From VRUE01 sp963705635 (lineage in GTDB: Bacteria > Actinomycetota > Thermoleophilia > Solirubrobacterales > 70-9): a stretch of DNA of 64,000 nucleotides. Every line of letters begins with the position of its first letter. The first letter of the stretch is position 1. A model generated the notes under the pieces. The model had not been told where the DNA came from. It made no database searches and saw only the letters and a list, made by a program, of their open reading frames with translations. Location: assembly GCA_963705635.1 (NCBI GenBank), contig CAVPKH010000004.1, positions 434,001 to 498,000 on the forward strand, read 5' to 3'. Made by a program: the position numbers and the translations under genes. Shown piece by piece: positions 49,599 through 58,816 of the stretch.

Positions 49599-52175
49599 CT
49601 ATTCCATCTCCGGATCGGGAAACCAGGGCCCGAGCGGCACAGAAGTGACTTCAACCGGGGTGACGGGAATGGACGGAATTTTCAGCGCCGCACATTCGTA
49701 GAACGTCCATGGGATCGTGTTGTCTTTGCCGTAGCTCGCCGCCGTCGTGCTGGCCAGGCTCAATGCCGTCGAGAACAGCGGCGCATATTCTTCCGGCAGC
49801 ACTGAGGAGAACCCTGAGAGGTTGATGTTGGGAGGCGGATAGCCCGTTTTGCCGTACCAGTTGTCTTCCGAGATGACGAACGAGAGGTAGGGCGGCACAC
49901 AGCTGAGCGCGGCCAGTTCGGGACTGTTGTTTGCCGTTTCAGCGACGTATATCGCTTCTTTGTTATAAACAAAATCACTGTTCGAGATCAGCATTGAGTC
50001 CAGGTACTGAAGGCTCAGTGCTCTTTTCGCGTAGCGGAGATCCAGGTAGGACAGTTCAACTTCGCGAGCCGAGGGATAGGAGATTCCTTCCCAGTCACCT
50101 GATGCGGGTGACGTTGCGCTGCCGTCGCCGTTCGTGTCGCCGCCGACCGTGTCGTCCTTATAGGAGGTGAAGGTGACGGGCTGTTCCGCCGTGCCTTCGG
50201 TGTGCAGTGCGCCGTTAACCCAGATCGTTCGCAGTTCCCCCTTCACCACAGTGCCTGCCGCGAACGTGAGCGTGGCGCCTTTGCGGATCGCCAGGCCGTT
50301 ATTGAAGACGACCAACGCGTAGGAAGGCGCGGTCCATTCCTCCGATTCGGTCACCTCGCCCGCAACCCAGATCCCGTTCTTGGCGTTTTCGGTCACCACG
50401 TTGGAGGTGATGTTCGCCGGAATTGGGTTGTCGGCGAACGACGCGCTTTCGCCGCTGTTGGGGAAGGCTTCGTAGACGATTGCTTTGCCGCCGTTTTTGC
50501 GCACGATGTTGTCGCCTAGGCTGGCGGTTTCAATATCCGTGTAGCCGGTGGGAGCGCTTACCTGGATACCGTTGTAGGTGTTCGATTCGACCGTGTTTTC
50601 GTCGATCGCCACGGACATGTGTTCTTTTTCGCCGACCGTCTGCGAGATGCCGGTGCTGTTGTGGGCGACGAGGTTGCCGCGGACTTCCGGGGAGCCGGCA
50701 AAGAGGAGATTAATCCCGGTTTCGGCGTTTTCGACGATCGAGCTGCCGATGATCCTCGGGCTGGCGCGGCGCACGTTGATCGCTCCGGTGTAGCTGTGGG
50801 AGAAGGTCGAGTCGATGAATTCAGGCGACGTCGTGCAGGGGCATCGGACCTCGACCATCGAATGGTAGGGGTAGAACCGTTCGCCGCCGTAGAGCACGCG
50901 GGTGTGGAGGAGTTTGGAGGGACCGGGGACGCCGCTTCCTTCAGGGAATTCGATCGAGGGCCAGTCGCCCGGTTTCGGAGTCGTCGCCGACCCATCGCCG
51001 TTCGTGTCGCCCCCGACTGAGTCATCCTTGACAGACGTGATCGTCACCGGGCTTTCCGCCGTCCCCTCCGAATCTAGGAGGCCGTTGGCGAAGATGGTGC
51101 GTTCTTCATCCTTCACCACAGTGCCTGCCGCGAACGTGAGCGTGGCGCCTTTGCGGATCGCCAGGCCGTTATTGAAGACGACCAACGCGTAGGAAGGCGC
51201 GGTCCATTCCTCCGATTCGGTCACCTCGCCCGCAACCCAGATCCCGTTCTTGGCGTTTTCGGTCACCACGTTGGAGGTGATGTTCGCCGGAATTGGGTTG
51301 TCGGCGAACGACGCGCTTTCGCCGCTGTTGGGGAAGGCTTCGTAGACGATTGCTTTGCCGCCGTTTTTGCGCACGATGTTGTCGCCTAGGCTGGCGGTTT
51401 CAATATCCGTGTAGCCGGTGGGAGCGCTTACCTGGATACCGTTGTAGGTGTTCGATTCGACCGTGTTTTCGTCGATCGCCACGGACATGTGTTCTTTTTC
51501 GCCGACCGTCTGCGAGATGCCGGTGCTGTTGTGGGCGACGAGGTTGCCGCGGACTTCCGGGGAGCCGGCAAAGAGGAGATTAATCCCGGTTTCGGCGTTT
51601 TCGACGATCGAGCTGCCGATGATCCTCGGGCTGGCGCGGCGCACGTTGATCGCTCCGGTGTAGCTGTGGGAGAAGGTCGAGTCGATGAATTCAGGCGACG
51701 TCGTGCAGGGGCATCGGACCTCGACCATCGAATGGTAGGGGTAGAACCGTTCGCCGCCGTAGAGCACGCGGGTGTGGAGGAGTTTGGAGGCTCCCGGACC
51801 GCCGCTTTCTTCCGCGAATTCGATGCCCGGCCAGTCGCCCGCTTTGGGACTCGTGGCGGAGCCGTCTTTGTTGGTGTCGCCCCCGACCGAGTCGTCCTTG
51901 ATCGAGGTGAACGTAACGACTTCTTCGGCGGTGCCTTCCGCGACAAGCCTTCCGTGCACGACCAAGCCTCCTTCGAGCTTCACCACGGTCCCCGCTTCGA
52001 CCGTCAGAGTCGCGCTCGAGGAAATGTAGGTCCAGCCGCCCGTGTAGGGGCCCCCAACACGCGTCAGCGTCGTGTCGGTGGTGATGTTGGTCGGTAGCGG
52101 CGTCGCCAGCGATGGCCCCGGAGTCGCGAGGAGGCCCAGCACGGTCACCGCTGCCGCCCCGAGCCGGAGTTTCAT
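49599..52175 (-). CDS. Secreted right-handed beta-helix protein with duplicated repeat (858 aa)
   Basis: MKLRLGAAAVTVLGLLATPG at 52175 is a signal peptide; a TTG start at 52241 would hide it. The chain has three units, each opened by a spacer of the type VTFTSIKDDSVGGDTNKDG (a possible Ca-binding loop) then DWPGIEF, and by strands like SPRIIGSSIVENAETGINLL and GNLVAHNSTGIS, typical of parallel beta-helix (pectate-lyase-like) folds. Two 681-bp blocks inside are identical at DNA level. The C-terminal 170 residues differ. Probably surface-exposed; polysaccharide binding or degradation is possible but no catalytic triad was identified. Less GC-rich than its neighbours. Confidence 0.78.
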   Translation of the reverse strand: MKLRLGAAAVTVLGLLATPGPSLATPLPTNITTDTTLTRVGGPYTGGWTYISSSATLTVEAGTVVKLEGGLVVHGRLVAEGTAEEVVTFTSIKDDSVGGDTNKDGSATSPKAGDWPGIEFAEESGGPGASKLLHTRVLYGGERFYPYHSMVEVRCPCTTSPEFIDSTFSHSYTGAINVRRASPRIIGSSIVENAETGINLLFAGSPEVRGNLVAHNSTGISQTVGEKEHMSVAIDENTVESNTYNGIQVSAPTGYTDIETASLGDNIVRKNGGKAIVYEAFPNSGESASFADNPIPANITSNVVTENAKNGIWVAGEVTESEEWTAPSYALVVFNNGLAIRKGATLTFAAGTVVKDEERTIFANGLLDSEGTAESPVTITSVKDDSVGGDTNGDGSATTPKPGDWPSIEFPEGSGVPGPSKLLHTRVLYGGERFYPYHSMVEVRCPCTTSPEFIDSTFSHSYTGAINVRRASPRIIGSSIVENAETGINLLFAGSPEVRGNLVAHNSTGISQTVGEKEHMSVAIDENTVESNTYNGIQVSAPTGYTDIETASLGDNIVRKNGGKAIVYEAFPNSGESASFADNPIPANITSNVVTENAKNGIWVAGEVTESEEWTAPSYALVVFNNGLAIRKGATLTFAAGTVVKGELRTIWVNGALHTEGTAEQPVTFTSYKDDTVGGDTNGDGSATSPASGDWEGISYPSAREVELSYLDLRYAKRALSLQYLDSMLISNSDFVYNKEAIYVAETANNSPELAALSCVPPYLSFVISEDNWYGKTGYPPPNINLSGFSSVLPEEYAPLFSTALSLASTTAASYGKDNTIPWTFYECAALKIPSIPVTPVEVTSVPLGPWFPDPEME
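50240..50920. repeat. Exact 681-bp repeat, copy 1
   Basis: Identical, as far as I can compare by eye, to 51110-51790 (offset 870 bases). Identity stops abruptly at both edges, and the 189-base spacer is only similar to the corresponding flank. Confidence 0.85.
51110..51790. repeat. Exact 681-bp repeat, copy 2
   Basis: Partner of 50240-50920. The encoded 227-residue segments are the same, including silent positions, which points to very recent duplication or gene conversion, or to an assembly artefact. Confidence 0.85.
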
Positions 52176-52661
52176 CGGGGCACTTCGAAGACATCGGACG
52201 GTGCGGACACGGCGACTATCCTTCCATGGATGAAAGAGCAATTAATCAGCGATTCTTATAGCAGCGGCGCGAGCGCGTGGCGCCTGCGGCGGACGCATCT
52301 CTTACTCGCGGTTAGGCGTTTTTAGGTGCTGAGCCATCCCGAGTTTTCGAGAGGCTTTGATCTACCCCGCTTCGGAGTCGCGGTTCTGGAATCGGGCGGC
52401 CGGTTGGTTGCATCCCGGAACGCCAGGCTGCAGGCACTTTTCGGTGACGCGCTCTCCGGGGAAAATTTTAATCGATCAGTCGACTACGCTCGATCGCTAG
52501 ATTGAAAACGCCAGTGAGAGGAAGACTGGGAGCGTGGGAAACGGCACGCAACACCCATGGATGACCTATCCCTAAATACTCAAATGTTCTTGCCTTAACT
52601 TCCTGCATGTGATAGGGCTGGGTTCTCTCAGCTACCTAAGTCCAAGAGGGAGAGTGGTGAG
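52176..52661. other. Divergent promoter region between beta-helix and zincin genes
   Basis: 486 bases without a convincing gene. A TATAAG box sits about 80-90 bases before the beta-helix start on the minus strand. AT-rich patches occur (AAAATTTTAATCGATC near 52464; CCCTAAATACTCAAATG near 52570). A GGGAGAGTGGTGAG stretch serves as ribosome site for the gene at 52662. Confidence 0.4.
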
Positions 52662-55115
52662 ATGACGAAGCGCATCGCACGGTCAATGGTTGCTCTCGTG
52701 GTGCTGGCATTGGCCACCAGTACGTCTACCGCAACGGCCCACTTCGGCCACTCTCATGACGATGGCCGCATTTCTGGCCAGCCTGATTTCCAGCGTATCG
52801 GCAAGGTAGAAATTCGCTTCCATCCGAATGCCCACGCGTATACCTACAAGCGTGGCCCGAATGCGCCTCCCCTCTGGTTCCACATCGACTCCGCGGCGAG
52901 TCGTTCAAGCGAAATCTCGCTACCAACCACCCAAGAGCCGGTTGTTTGCACGGAAACCGGCCATCGGATCAGAATCATGTATTCATCAGAAGCCAGCTAC
53001 ACGCCGTCCCCGGAAAAAGCCGAAAAGATTCGGACGGTCGTCCGGCGGATGGCCTCGAAGATCCTCAGCCAGTCATTCCTCTCAAGCGCAAACACGAGAG
53101 GCTTGCGGATGGCTGTCGAATGCGACGCCAACGGCGATATTCGCATCCAGGGATTCAAATCCTCGGGTGACGCGCAGGAAGTCTTCGGATGGGTAGACAG
53201 TCTTTTCGGTAACCCAATTGGAGCCAACTCGGTCAAGACTTTGGTCTTCTTCGACGGTGAAGACCCTCATGAAGAAGCGGCAGGAGTCGGCCAAGTGTAC
53301 GACGACGACGATAAGTTAAGTTCGGATACGATCAATCCTTATCTTACTGATATAAATGAGAATCGCGTCTTCTCGGCGGTGGCCGTCGTTTACTCTGGCT
53401 ATTGGGAACGACACACTCCACTTCATGAGCTGTTTCATACTATGGGAGCGGTTCAGGATGGCGCTCCCTACTCGAACTACAGTTTCCACTGCCAAGATGG
53501 CCTCGACGTTATGTGCTACCCGCAGCCTGCTCCTGTTTGGGCCGGTACTTACCAAGAGACCCGTTGTCCAGCGAGCGAAGGCTACTTTGCATCTGCAAAA
53601 TTGCCGCTTGATTGTCAGTACGACACCTATTTCGATGCTGCGGAGGAGAGCGGTGAGTATCTAAACTCCCATTGGAACACCGGGGGGTATGAGAATCCGT
53701 TTTATGTTGAAGCACCGACTCCTGCCTCCCCGAAAGTTGAGACCGGGGGTTTCGGCCCGCTTCTCACTAAGACTAGCGTCCTGCTGGGTGGCATGATCAC
53801 ACCGAATGGGCTTTCCACCCAGTATCGCTTCGAATACGGGCTGAATATTGGTTATGGGTCGAAAGCTCCGGTCCCAGATGGCACGCTTGGATCGAACCTT
53901 TATGAAAACCAAAGCGTGAACGCAACGATCACGGGCCTACTGCCGGGGACTACATATCACTATCGATTGGTCGCATCGAATGCCAAAGGAACCAACTACG
54001 GGGCGGACCGGACGTTTACTACCCCTGTGTCGTGGAACATTCAGAGCACGCCAAACGCAAGCGGTGCAGAACATAGCATCCTGAACGATATGTCGTGCGA
54101 GCCCGCTAGTACGAGCATATGTACTGCGGTAGGGAAGCAGACGGCGAGCGGCGGGGCGAGTAGCCCTTATGCCCAATACTGGAATGGAACCTCATGGACC
54201 AACCAGTCAACGGCTGTTCCAACGGGAGCTACGGGCAGTGAACTGCAGGCAGATCATTGTCTTTCGAAAGCCTCATGTGTTGCGGCCGGGTCTTACACGA
54301 CGACTTCGGGTACGTTCTCCCTGGTAGAGGCGTGGAACGGAATCAGCTGGTCAATCCAGACGACCCCCAACCCTACCGGCGCGACCGAAACTCGTCTGAA
54401 AGGCATTAGCTGCAAAGAAATCACTGCCTGCATGGCAGTTGGCTATAGAGGGAGCAGCAGCAGCTCGCAGCCCGTAGCAATATTTGGCAAATCTGGAAGC
54501 TGGTCGCTGCAGACCGTGCCGCTGCCAACCAGCGCGGTGGGAGCCGAACTTACGGGCGTCGAGTGCACCTCGACGACGTCCTGTCGAGCGGTTGGCCGCT
54601 ATTACCCCACGACCAGCAGCACGACCTACTGGGCGATGGTCTCCACCTGGAATGGCAGCACGTGGTCATCAGAAGCGGTGCCGAAACCCGCGGAATCGCC
54701 GAAACGGAGCACGTTGCTAGACATTTCGTGCGCTAGCGGCACCGATTGCACCGCTGTCGGCGGATACACGAATTCCAGCGGCATCCAGGTGTCCTACGTC
54801 GAGCGGTGGAATGGGACCGCTTGGTCGTGGCAGGAAAGCCCCAATCCGACGGAATCTGTGAACACCCCTCTCCAGAATGTCTCTTGTGTCGGGAACTCTC
54901 CATGCGTTGTTGTTGGAGACTGGCTCGATTCGGCTGGCGTCTGGCGTCCGGTGGCGCAGTCCTGGACCGGCACCAAATGGGTGATCGAGTCAGTCGAAGT
55001 TCCATTGGGCCAGACCTTTGGGGTGCTCGATGGAGTCGCTTGTAGGAGTAGATGTCTTGCGGTCGGCCATTACACGGCGAGCGGGATAGATAAAACGCTG
55101 GGTGAGATCCGGTGA
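52662..55115 (+). CDS. Secreted zincin-like protein with FN3 domain and C-terminal propeller repeats (817 aa)
   Basis: A signal peptide (MTKRIARSMVALVVLALATS) leads to a possible protease domain with HELFHTMGAVQDGAP at residues 255-269. This HExxHxxG motif is followed by FHCQDGLDVMCY, which could supply a third ligand and a Met-turn, as in secreted actinobacterial zincins. A FN3-like domain (ITPNGLSTQYRFEYG, GTTYHYRLVASNAKG) lies at about 375-450. The last 370 residues are at least six repeats of about 50 residues with WNGTSWxxQxTPNPTG and SCxSxxxCxAVG, suggesting a propeller. Base composition is visibly less GC-rich than neighbours. Activity is inferred, not shown. Confidence 0.72.
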   Translation: MTKRIARSMVALVVLALATSTSTATAHFGHSHDDGRISGQPDFQRIGKVEIRFHPNAHAYTYKRGPNAPPLWFHIDSAASRSSEISLPTTQEPVVCTETGHRIRIMYSSEASYTPSPEKAEKIRTVVRRMASKILSQSFLSSANTRGLRMAVECDANGDIRIQGFKSSGDAQEVFGWVDSLFGNPIGANSVKTLVFFDGEDPHEEAAGVGQVYDDDDKLSSDTINPYLTDINENRVFSAVAVVYSGYWERHTPLHELFHTMGAVQDGAPYSNYSFHCQDGLDVMCYPQPAPVWAGTYQETRCPASEGYFASAKLPLDCQYDTYFDAAEESGEYLNSHWNTGGYENPFYVEAPTPASPKVETGGFGPLLTKTSVLLGGMITPNGLSTQYRFEYGLNIGYGSKAPVPDGTLGSNLYENQSVNATITGLLPGTTYHYRLVASNAKGTNYGADRTFTTPVSWNIQSTPNASGAEHSILNDMSCEPASTSICTAVGKQTASGGASSPYAQYWNGTSWTNQSTAVPTGATGSELQADHCLSKASCVAAGSYTTTSGTFSLVEAWNGISWSIQTTPNPTGATETRLKGISCKEITACMAVGYRGSSSSSQPVAIFGKSGSWSLQTVPLPTSAVGAELTGVECTSTTSCRAVGRYYPTTSSTTYWAMVSTWNGSTWSSEAVPKPAESPKRSTLLDISCASGTDCTAVGGYTNSSGIQVSYVERWNGTAWSWQESPNPTESVNTPLQNVSCVGNSPCVVVGDWLDSAGVWRPVAQSWTGTKWVIESVEVPLGQTFGVLDGVACRSRCLAVGHYTASGIDKTLGEIR

Positions 55116-55535
55116 TGTCATTGACTCGAGGCCGAGGAGGAGAGGCGAGGTTGGGACGGCGAGGCCGTCACCGACAAGGGCGTGTCGGGTGGGGTGCCCG
55201 TTGACGAGCGCGAGCACCTTGGCCTGCGCTGGCTGGCCTTCGGCGGGTGATGTTTCTCATGGTCGCCAAGAGGGACAGGTTGAGCCGGTCCCTGATTGCT
55301 TCGCCGCCAGCCAGGGCCGACACGCAGAGCTGGTCCATGTCCGTGCGTGACCTGGCAATCGACCACGAGTCGCCCGAAGAAACCGACGACGACGAGCCCG
55401 CCTATGTCGGCCACGAACCCAATGAATGGCGGGACGTGCCTGATGCGCACGGTCATGACCGTGCGCCAGCTGAGCTGGCTGGTCATCCACCAGATGCGGA
55501 AGTCAGGGCCTACATAAACGGGACGTAACACCCAG
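55116..55535. other. Gene-free junction after the zincin gene
   Basis: 420 bases with no gene I can support. Open frames on both strands lack ribosome sites and family resemblance. It may hold remnants of a lost element. A perfect 22-bp palindrome lies at 55445-55466. Confidence 0.35.
55445..55466. promoter_or_regulatory. Perfect 22-bp palindrome
   Basis: GCGCACGGTCATGACCGTGC followed by GC is fully self-complementary. It lies 70 bases before the SDR gene start and could be a regulator site or a remnant of a mobile-element end. Confidence 0.4.
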
Positions 55536-56300
55536 ATGACCAACCAACTGAACGGAACCGTCGCCCTCGTCACCGGCGCCAGCAGCGGCATCGGCGAGGC
55601 GACCGCGCGGTCGCTGGCGGCCCGGGGAGCCAAGGTCGCGGTCGCGGCCCGCCGGCTGGAACGGCTGGAGCGACTGGCGGCGGAGATCGGCGGCCAGGGC
55701 CACACTGCCCTGGCGATCCAGTCCGACATCACCGATCAAGCGCAGGCGATCGCCGCCGTCGACCGCACCGTCGACGAGCTGGGCCGCCTCGACATCGTCG
55801 TCAACAACGCCGGCCAGATGCTGCTGGGCCCGATCGAGGACGCGCCCACCGAGGAGTGGGACCGCATGATCGACCTCAACCTCAAGGGCCTGATCAACAC
55901 CACCCACGCTGCCGTGCCACACCTGCTCGAAGCCGCCGAGACCTCGCAGCGGGGCTGCGCCGACGTGGTCAACATCAGCTCCGTCGCCGGTCGCCTCGCT
56001 CGCTCCGGCTCGGGCGTCTACAACCTGACCAAGCACGGGGTCGGCGCATTCAGCGAGTCCTTCCGCCAGGAGTTCGCCAAACGCAAGATCAGGTCGACCA
56101 TCATCGAGCCGGGCGCGGTCGAGACGGAGCTGTCCGACCACATCCGCGACGGCGTCCGCGAGCAGGTGGTCGAGCGCTTCGCCGGCATCCACATGCTCGA
56201 GGCCGGCGACGTCGCCGATGCCATCGCCTACGCGGTGACCCGGCCATCGCACGTCTCCCTCAACGAGATCCTGATCCGGCCGACCGAGCAGCTGGGCTGA
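55536..56300 (+). CDS. Short-chain dehydrogenase/reductase (254 aa)
   Basis: Classical SDR. The nucleotide motif is ALVTGASSGIGEATARSLAA, NNAG occurs in DIVVNNAGQMLLG, and the catalytic residues are Ser in NISSVAGRLA and Tyr/Lys in VYNLTKHG. Arg in VAARRLERLERL suggests NADP(H) preference. Normal length. The alcohol/ketone substrate is not evident. It begins the post-island run on the plus strand. Confidence 0.87.
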   Translation: MTNQLNGTVALVTGASSGIGEATARSLAARGAKVAVAARRLERLERLAAEIGGQGHTALAIQSDITDQAQAIAAVDRTVDELGRLDIVVNNAGQMLLGPIEDAPTEEWDRMIDLNLKGLINTTHAAVPHLLEAAETSQRGCADVVNISSVAGRLARSGSGVYNLTKHGVGAFSESFRQEFAKRKIRSTIIEPGAVETELSDHIRDGVREQVVERFAGIHMLEAGDVADAIAYAVTRPSHVSLNEILIRPTEQLG

Positions 56301-56320
56301 GCCGGGCCGGGGCCCTGCCA

Positions 56321-56821
56321 GTGGCCGCGATCGCGACAATCGGCGTCTACGGCTTCGGGCGCGACTCGTTCCTCGGAGCCCTGGCGGAGGCGAGGATCAG
56401 CCTCCTGCTCGACGTTCGCCAACGACGCGGAGTGCGCGGCAGCGAGTACGCCTGGGCCAACGCACGCCGCCTGCAGGGCGCCTTGGCGGAGGCCGGCATC
56501 GGCTACACCCACCTCAAGGAGCTGGCGCCGACCACCGAGCTGCGCCAGCTTCAGTACCGCGAGGACGCCAAGCTCGGCGAGGGCAAGCGCTCGCGGACGG
56601 CCCTGGCTCCCGAATACGCCCGCCGTTACACGGAGGAGATCCTCGATCGCGTCGACCTCGACCCAATCGTGAAGTGGATCGGCGCCACCTCAGCCGCCCT
56701 GCTCTGCGTCGAGCGCGACCCGGAGGCCTGCCACCGCTCGCTGATCGCGGCGCGGCTGGAGCGCAACCACGGCTTCGGCGTCGTCGACCTGCGCCCAGAT
56801 GGCGGCGGGGCGACGCCGTAG
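56321..56821 (+). CDS. DUF488 family protein (166 aa)
   Basis: GTG at 56321, 20 bases after the SDR stop. ATIGVYGFGRDSFLGALAEA, ISLLLDVRQRRG, IGYTHLKELAPTTELR and ALLCVERDPEACHRSLIA are the ordered DUF488 motifs; the last contains the conserved Cys and CHR. The family fold is known but its role is not established. Confidence 0.8.
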   Translation: MAAIATIGVYGFGRDSFLGALAEARISLLLDVRQRRGVRGSEYAWANARRLQGALAEAGIGYTHLKELAPTTELRQLQYREDAKLGEGKRSRTALAPEYARRYTEEILDRVDLDPIVKWIGATSAALLCVERDPEACHRSLIAARLERNHGFGVVDLRPDGGGATP

Positions 56822-56865
56822 GCGACCGCCGACTCCCGAGCCGCGGCTCCTGGCCCCCAACACGG

Positions 56866-56894
56866 CGGAGCGGCGGCACCTTGCCGCCGCTCCG
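56866..56894. terminator. 12-bp perfect hairpin between convergent genes
   Basis: CGGAGCGGCGGC, loop ACCTT, exact complement. It lies between the stops of the DUF488 gene (plus) and lipoprotein gene (minus), in position to terminate both. Confidence 0.6.
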
Positions 56895-56902
56895 GGCCGG
56901 GG

Positions 56903-57373
56903 TTATTCCTGGCCGCAGGCCGTGAGGCCGTATTCCTTGGCGATCTTGCTGGCGGGTTTGAACGGCGTCGTTTTGGCGCTGAACAGCACCGCCGGGTCCG
57001 CTTCGGCTTCTTCGACACCTTCGTCAAGCGCGTCGAGCATCGCCGAGATTTCATCCTCGTCCCCGCTCGGCGCTGCCAGCGCCCGCAGTGCCTCGGACTG
57101 GCCCTTGATGTTGGGAGTGACGATCGTTTCGGCGACTTCGACTTTCTGCGCCTTCGACGGTTCTTCGCCTTCCTTGAGGCCGTTTTCCTTTTCGAAGGTT
57201 TCGAATTCGGACTGGATTTCGTTGTCGCCCTTCTTGCAGATCGCGTCGGCCTGCGAGATGAATTCCGCCTTGGTCAGCGCCGTGGTGCCGTCGTCGCTGC
57301 TGCTGCCGCAGCCAGTCACGATCACGACAATCGCCACGACGCCGACGAGCGTCGCGATAAGTCCCTTGCTCAA
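56903..57373 (-). CDS. Small lipoprotein (156 aa)
   Basis: TTG at 57373 follows GGAG. The leader MSKGLIATLVGVVAIVVIVT ends in a lipobox VIVTGCGSSSDD. The mature part is a charged helical domain (KAEFISQADAICKKGDNEIQ) with a C-terminal GLTACGQE Cys. Many such short lipoproteins are found in this lineage; function unknown. It stands alone. Confidence 0.75.
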   Translation of the reverse strand: MSKGLIATLVGVVAIVVIVTGCGSSSDDGTTALTKAEFISQADAICKKGDNEIQSEFETFEKENGLKEGEEPSKAQKVEVAETIVTPNIKGQSEALRALAAPSGDEDEISAMLDALDEGVEEAEADPAVLFSAKTTPFKPASKIAKEYGLTACGQE

Positions 57374-57540
57374 TTGGTCTCCTCTGATCTATGCAGCGCG
57401 CTTTTGTCCATAAGGCCCCCCTTTTCTCGCCACGGCAGCCGAAACCTCTCGCTTTGCCGCGACGACCGCCGCCAGCCGGCGTCTGGCCCCTGCCGCGAAG
57501 GGCAGGCGATCGCATCGACCCGGGACAGCTTGGCCGCTGC

Positions 57541-58080
57541 TCAGATCAGCGCCAGCTGCGCTGCCGCCTTGGCCTGCGAACGCCCGACGCCGACGCCCTC
57601 GAGATCCAAGAGCGCCTGCTTGCGCTGCAGGCCACCGCCGTAGCCGGTGAGCGAGCCATCGGCGCCGATCACCCTGTGGCAGGGCACCAGGATCGGCGTC
57701 GGGGTCTGGCCGACCGCGGCGGCAGCGGCGCGGACGCGCTGGTAGGGCTCGAGGCCAGCGGGAAAGGCGGCCGCTTCGATCGGCTCGGCCAGCTCGCCGT
57801 AGCTGATCGTGCTGCCGTAGGGAATCTGCCGGAGCCGCGCCCAGACGAGCTTCTGCAGCGGCGTGCCGCCGAGCTCGAGGCCCAGGTCGAAGGCCTTGCG
57901 CTCACCCGCGAAGTACTCGTCGAGCTGGCCCACCACCTCGGTCATCGAGCCCCGCGCCGCCGCCTCGAGGCGGGGCGACTGGCCGGGAAAGCAAACCCGG
58001 TCGATCCCACCCGGCCCGGCGCTGATCGTCAGCGGCCCCAGCGGGCTCTCGTAGATCGTCCATTCCTGGGGTGGGTTCAT
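57541..58080 (-). CDS. ogt: Methylated-DNA-protein cysteine methyltransferase
   Basis: Repairs O6-methylguanine by transfer to its own Cys. The active site is ILVPCHRVIGADGSLTGYGG near residue 140, after SYGELAEPI and the helix-turn-helix RVRAAAAAVGQTPTPI. The N-terminal part is the short Ogt type. Length 179, normal. The next gene upstream on this strand starts at 58816. Confidence 0.88.
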   Translation of the reverse strand: MNPPQEWTIYESPLGPLTISAGPGGIDRVCFPGQSPRLEAAARGSMTEVVGQLDEYFAGERKAFDLGLELGGTPLQKLVWARLRQIPYGSTISYGELAEPIEAAAFPAGLEPYQRVRAAAAAVGQTPTPILVPCHRVIGADGSLTGYGGGLQRKQALLDLEGVGVGRSQAKAAAQLALI

Positions 58081-58195
58081 TGGCTGGCGAAAATGATCTC
58101 AGCGGGGGCGGTCATCGAACGCGCCCTCCCTTCTGCGGACCTGCCCCCCTTGAACGACCGGGGGAATGATTTCGTGAGATCGGCCCGGGCCAGCT

Positions 58196-58816
58196 TCAGG
58201 CGGCAAGCGCGGCGGCGTCGATCTGGACCGTGTACCCGGCCCGCAAGGCGGCAACGGTCGAGGGCGGCGTGATCACCTCCGCAACCCCGCGCGCGGGCCG
58301 CGGCCGACGGGCTGCGTACCCCGCGCGCGTCCACTCGCTCAGGTGCCCGCCGGCGACGACGGCCGGCGATCCGTCGAGGAGGACGAAGGCGCCGTCGGGC
58401 AGATCGCCCCAGGGCGCCTCGTGGATGCGCCGGCGACCGGTCCCTCGCACCAGGCGCTCACCGTGCAGCTGGCGGTTGATCAGCTTCGCCGAGGGCAGAT
58501 CGACGCCGAGCCCCTCGGCCCAAGCGCGGCGATAGGCGTTGTAGTCGTTGCGGCGACACTCCGCGCAGGGGCGATGCCCAGCGGCGAAGGAGACGGCCTC
58601 GTCGTGGAAGTAGAGGAACGTGTAATGGCCGGGCTGCCACTGCTCGCGCCAGCGACCGCGGAGCTCGAGCAGGCAGGTGATCCAGAGGTCGCTCGCATGC
58701 GAGCGGACGATCTTGCGGCCGCAGTGGATGATGCCGCGGTTGCCCGTCCAGGCGCCGCGCAGCGGGATTGCCTCGATATCGCCCAGCGGCGTGACCCGGT
58801 TCCGGGCGGGGCTCAC
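58196..58816 (-). CDS. Conserved protein of unknown function with CxxC motif (206 aa)
   Basis: GTG at 58816 overlaps the PAP2 stop (GTGA), so it is translated with it. Notable segments are IPLRGAWTGNRGIIHCGRKI, SDLWITCLLELRGR, YTFLYFHDEAVSFAAGHRPC followed by AECRRNDYNAYRRAW (CxxC), and HEAPWGDLPDGAFVLLDGSP. Clear conservation-like density of His, Cys and Trp suggests an enzyme or metal-binding protein, but I cannot name the family. Confidence 0.65.
   Translation of the reverse strand: MSPARNRVTPLGDIEAIPLRGAWTGNRGIIHCGRKIVRSHASDLWITCLLELRGRWREQWQPGHYTFLYFHDEAVSFAAGHRPCAECRRNDYNAYRRAWAEGLGVDLPSAKLINRQLHGERLVRGTGRRRIHEAPWGDLPDGAFVLLDGSPAVVAGGHLSEWTRAGYAARRPRPARGVAEVITPPSTVAALRAGYTVQIDAAALAA

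Noticed and set aside
50423..51583. Identical 96-codon plus-strand frames in both repeat copies
   Set aside because: They are identical only because the DNA repeat is; they are antisense to the beta-helix gene.
55118..55528. Possible transposase remnant in the junction
   Set aside because: None of the frames shows a recognisable transposase motif or terminal inverted repeats; only a palindrome is certain.
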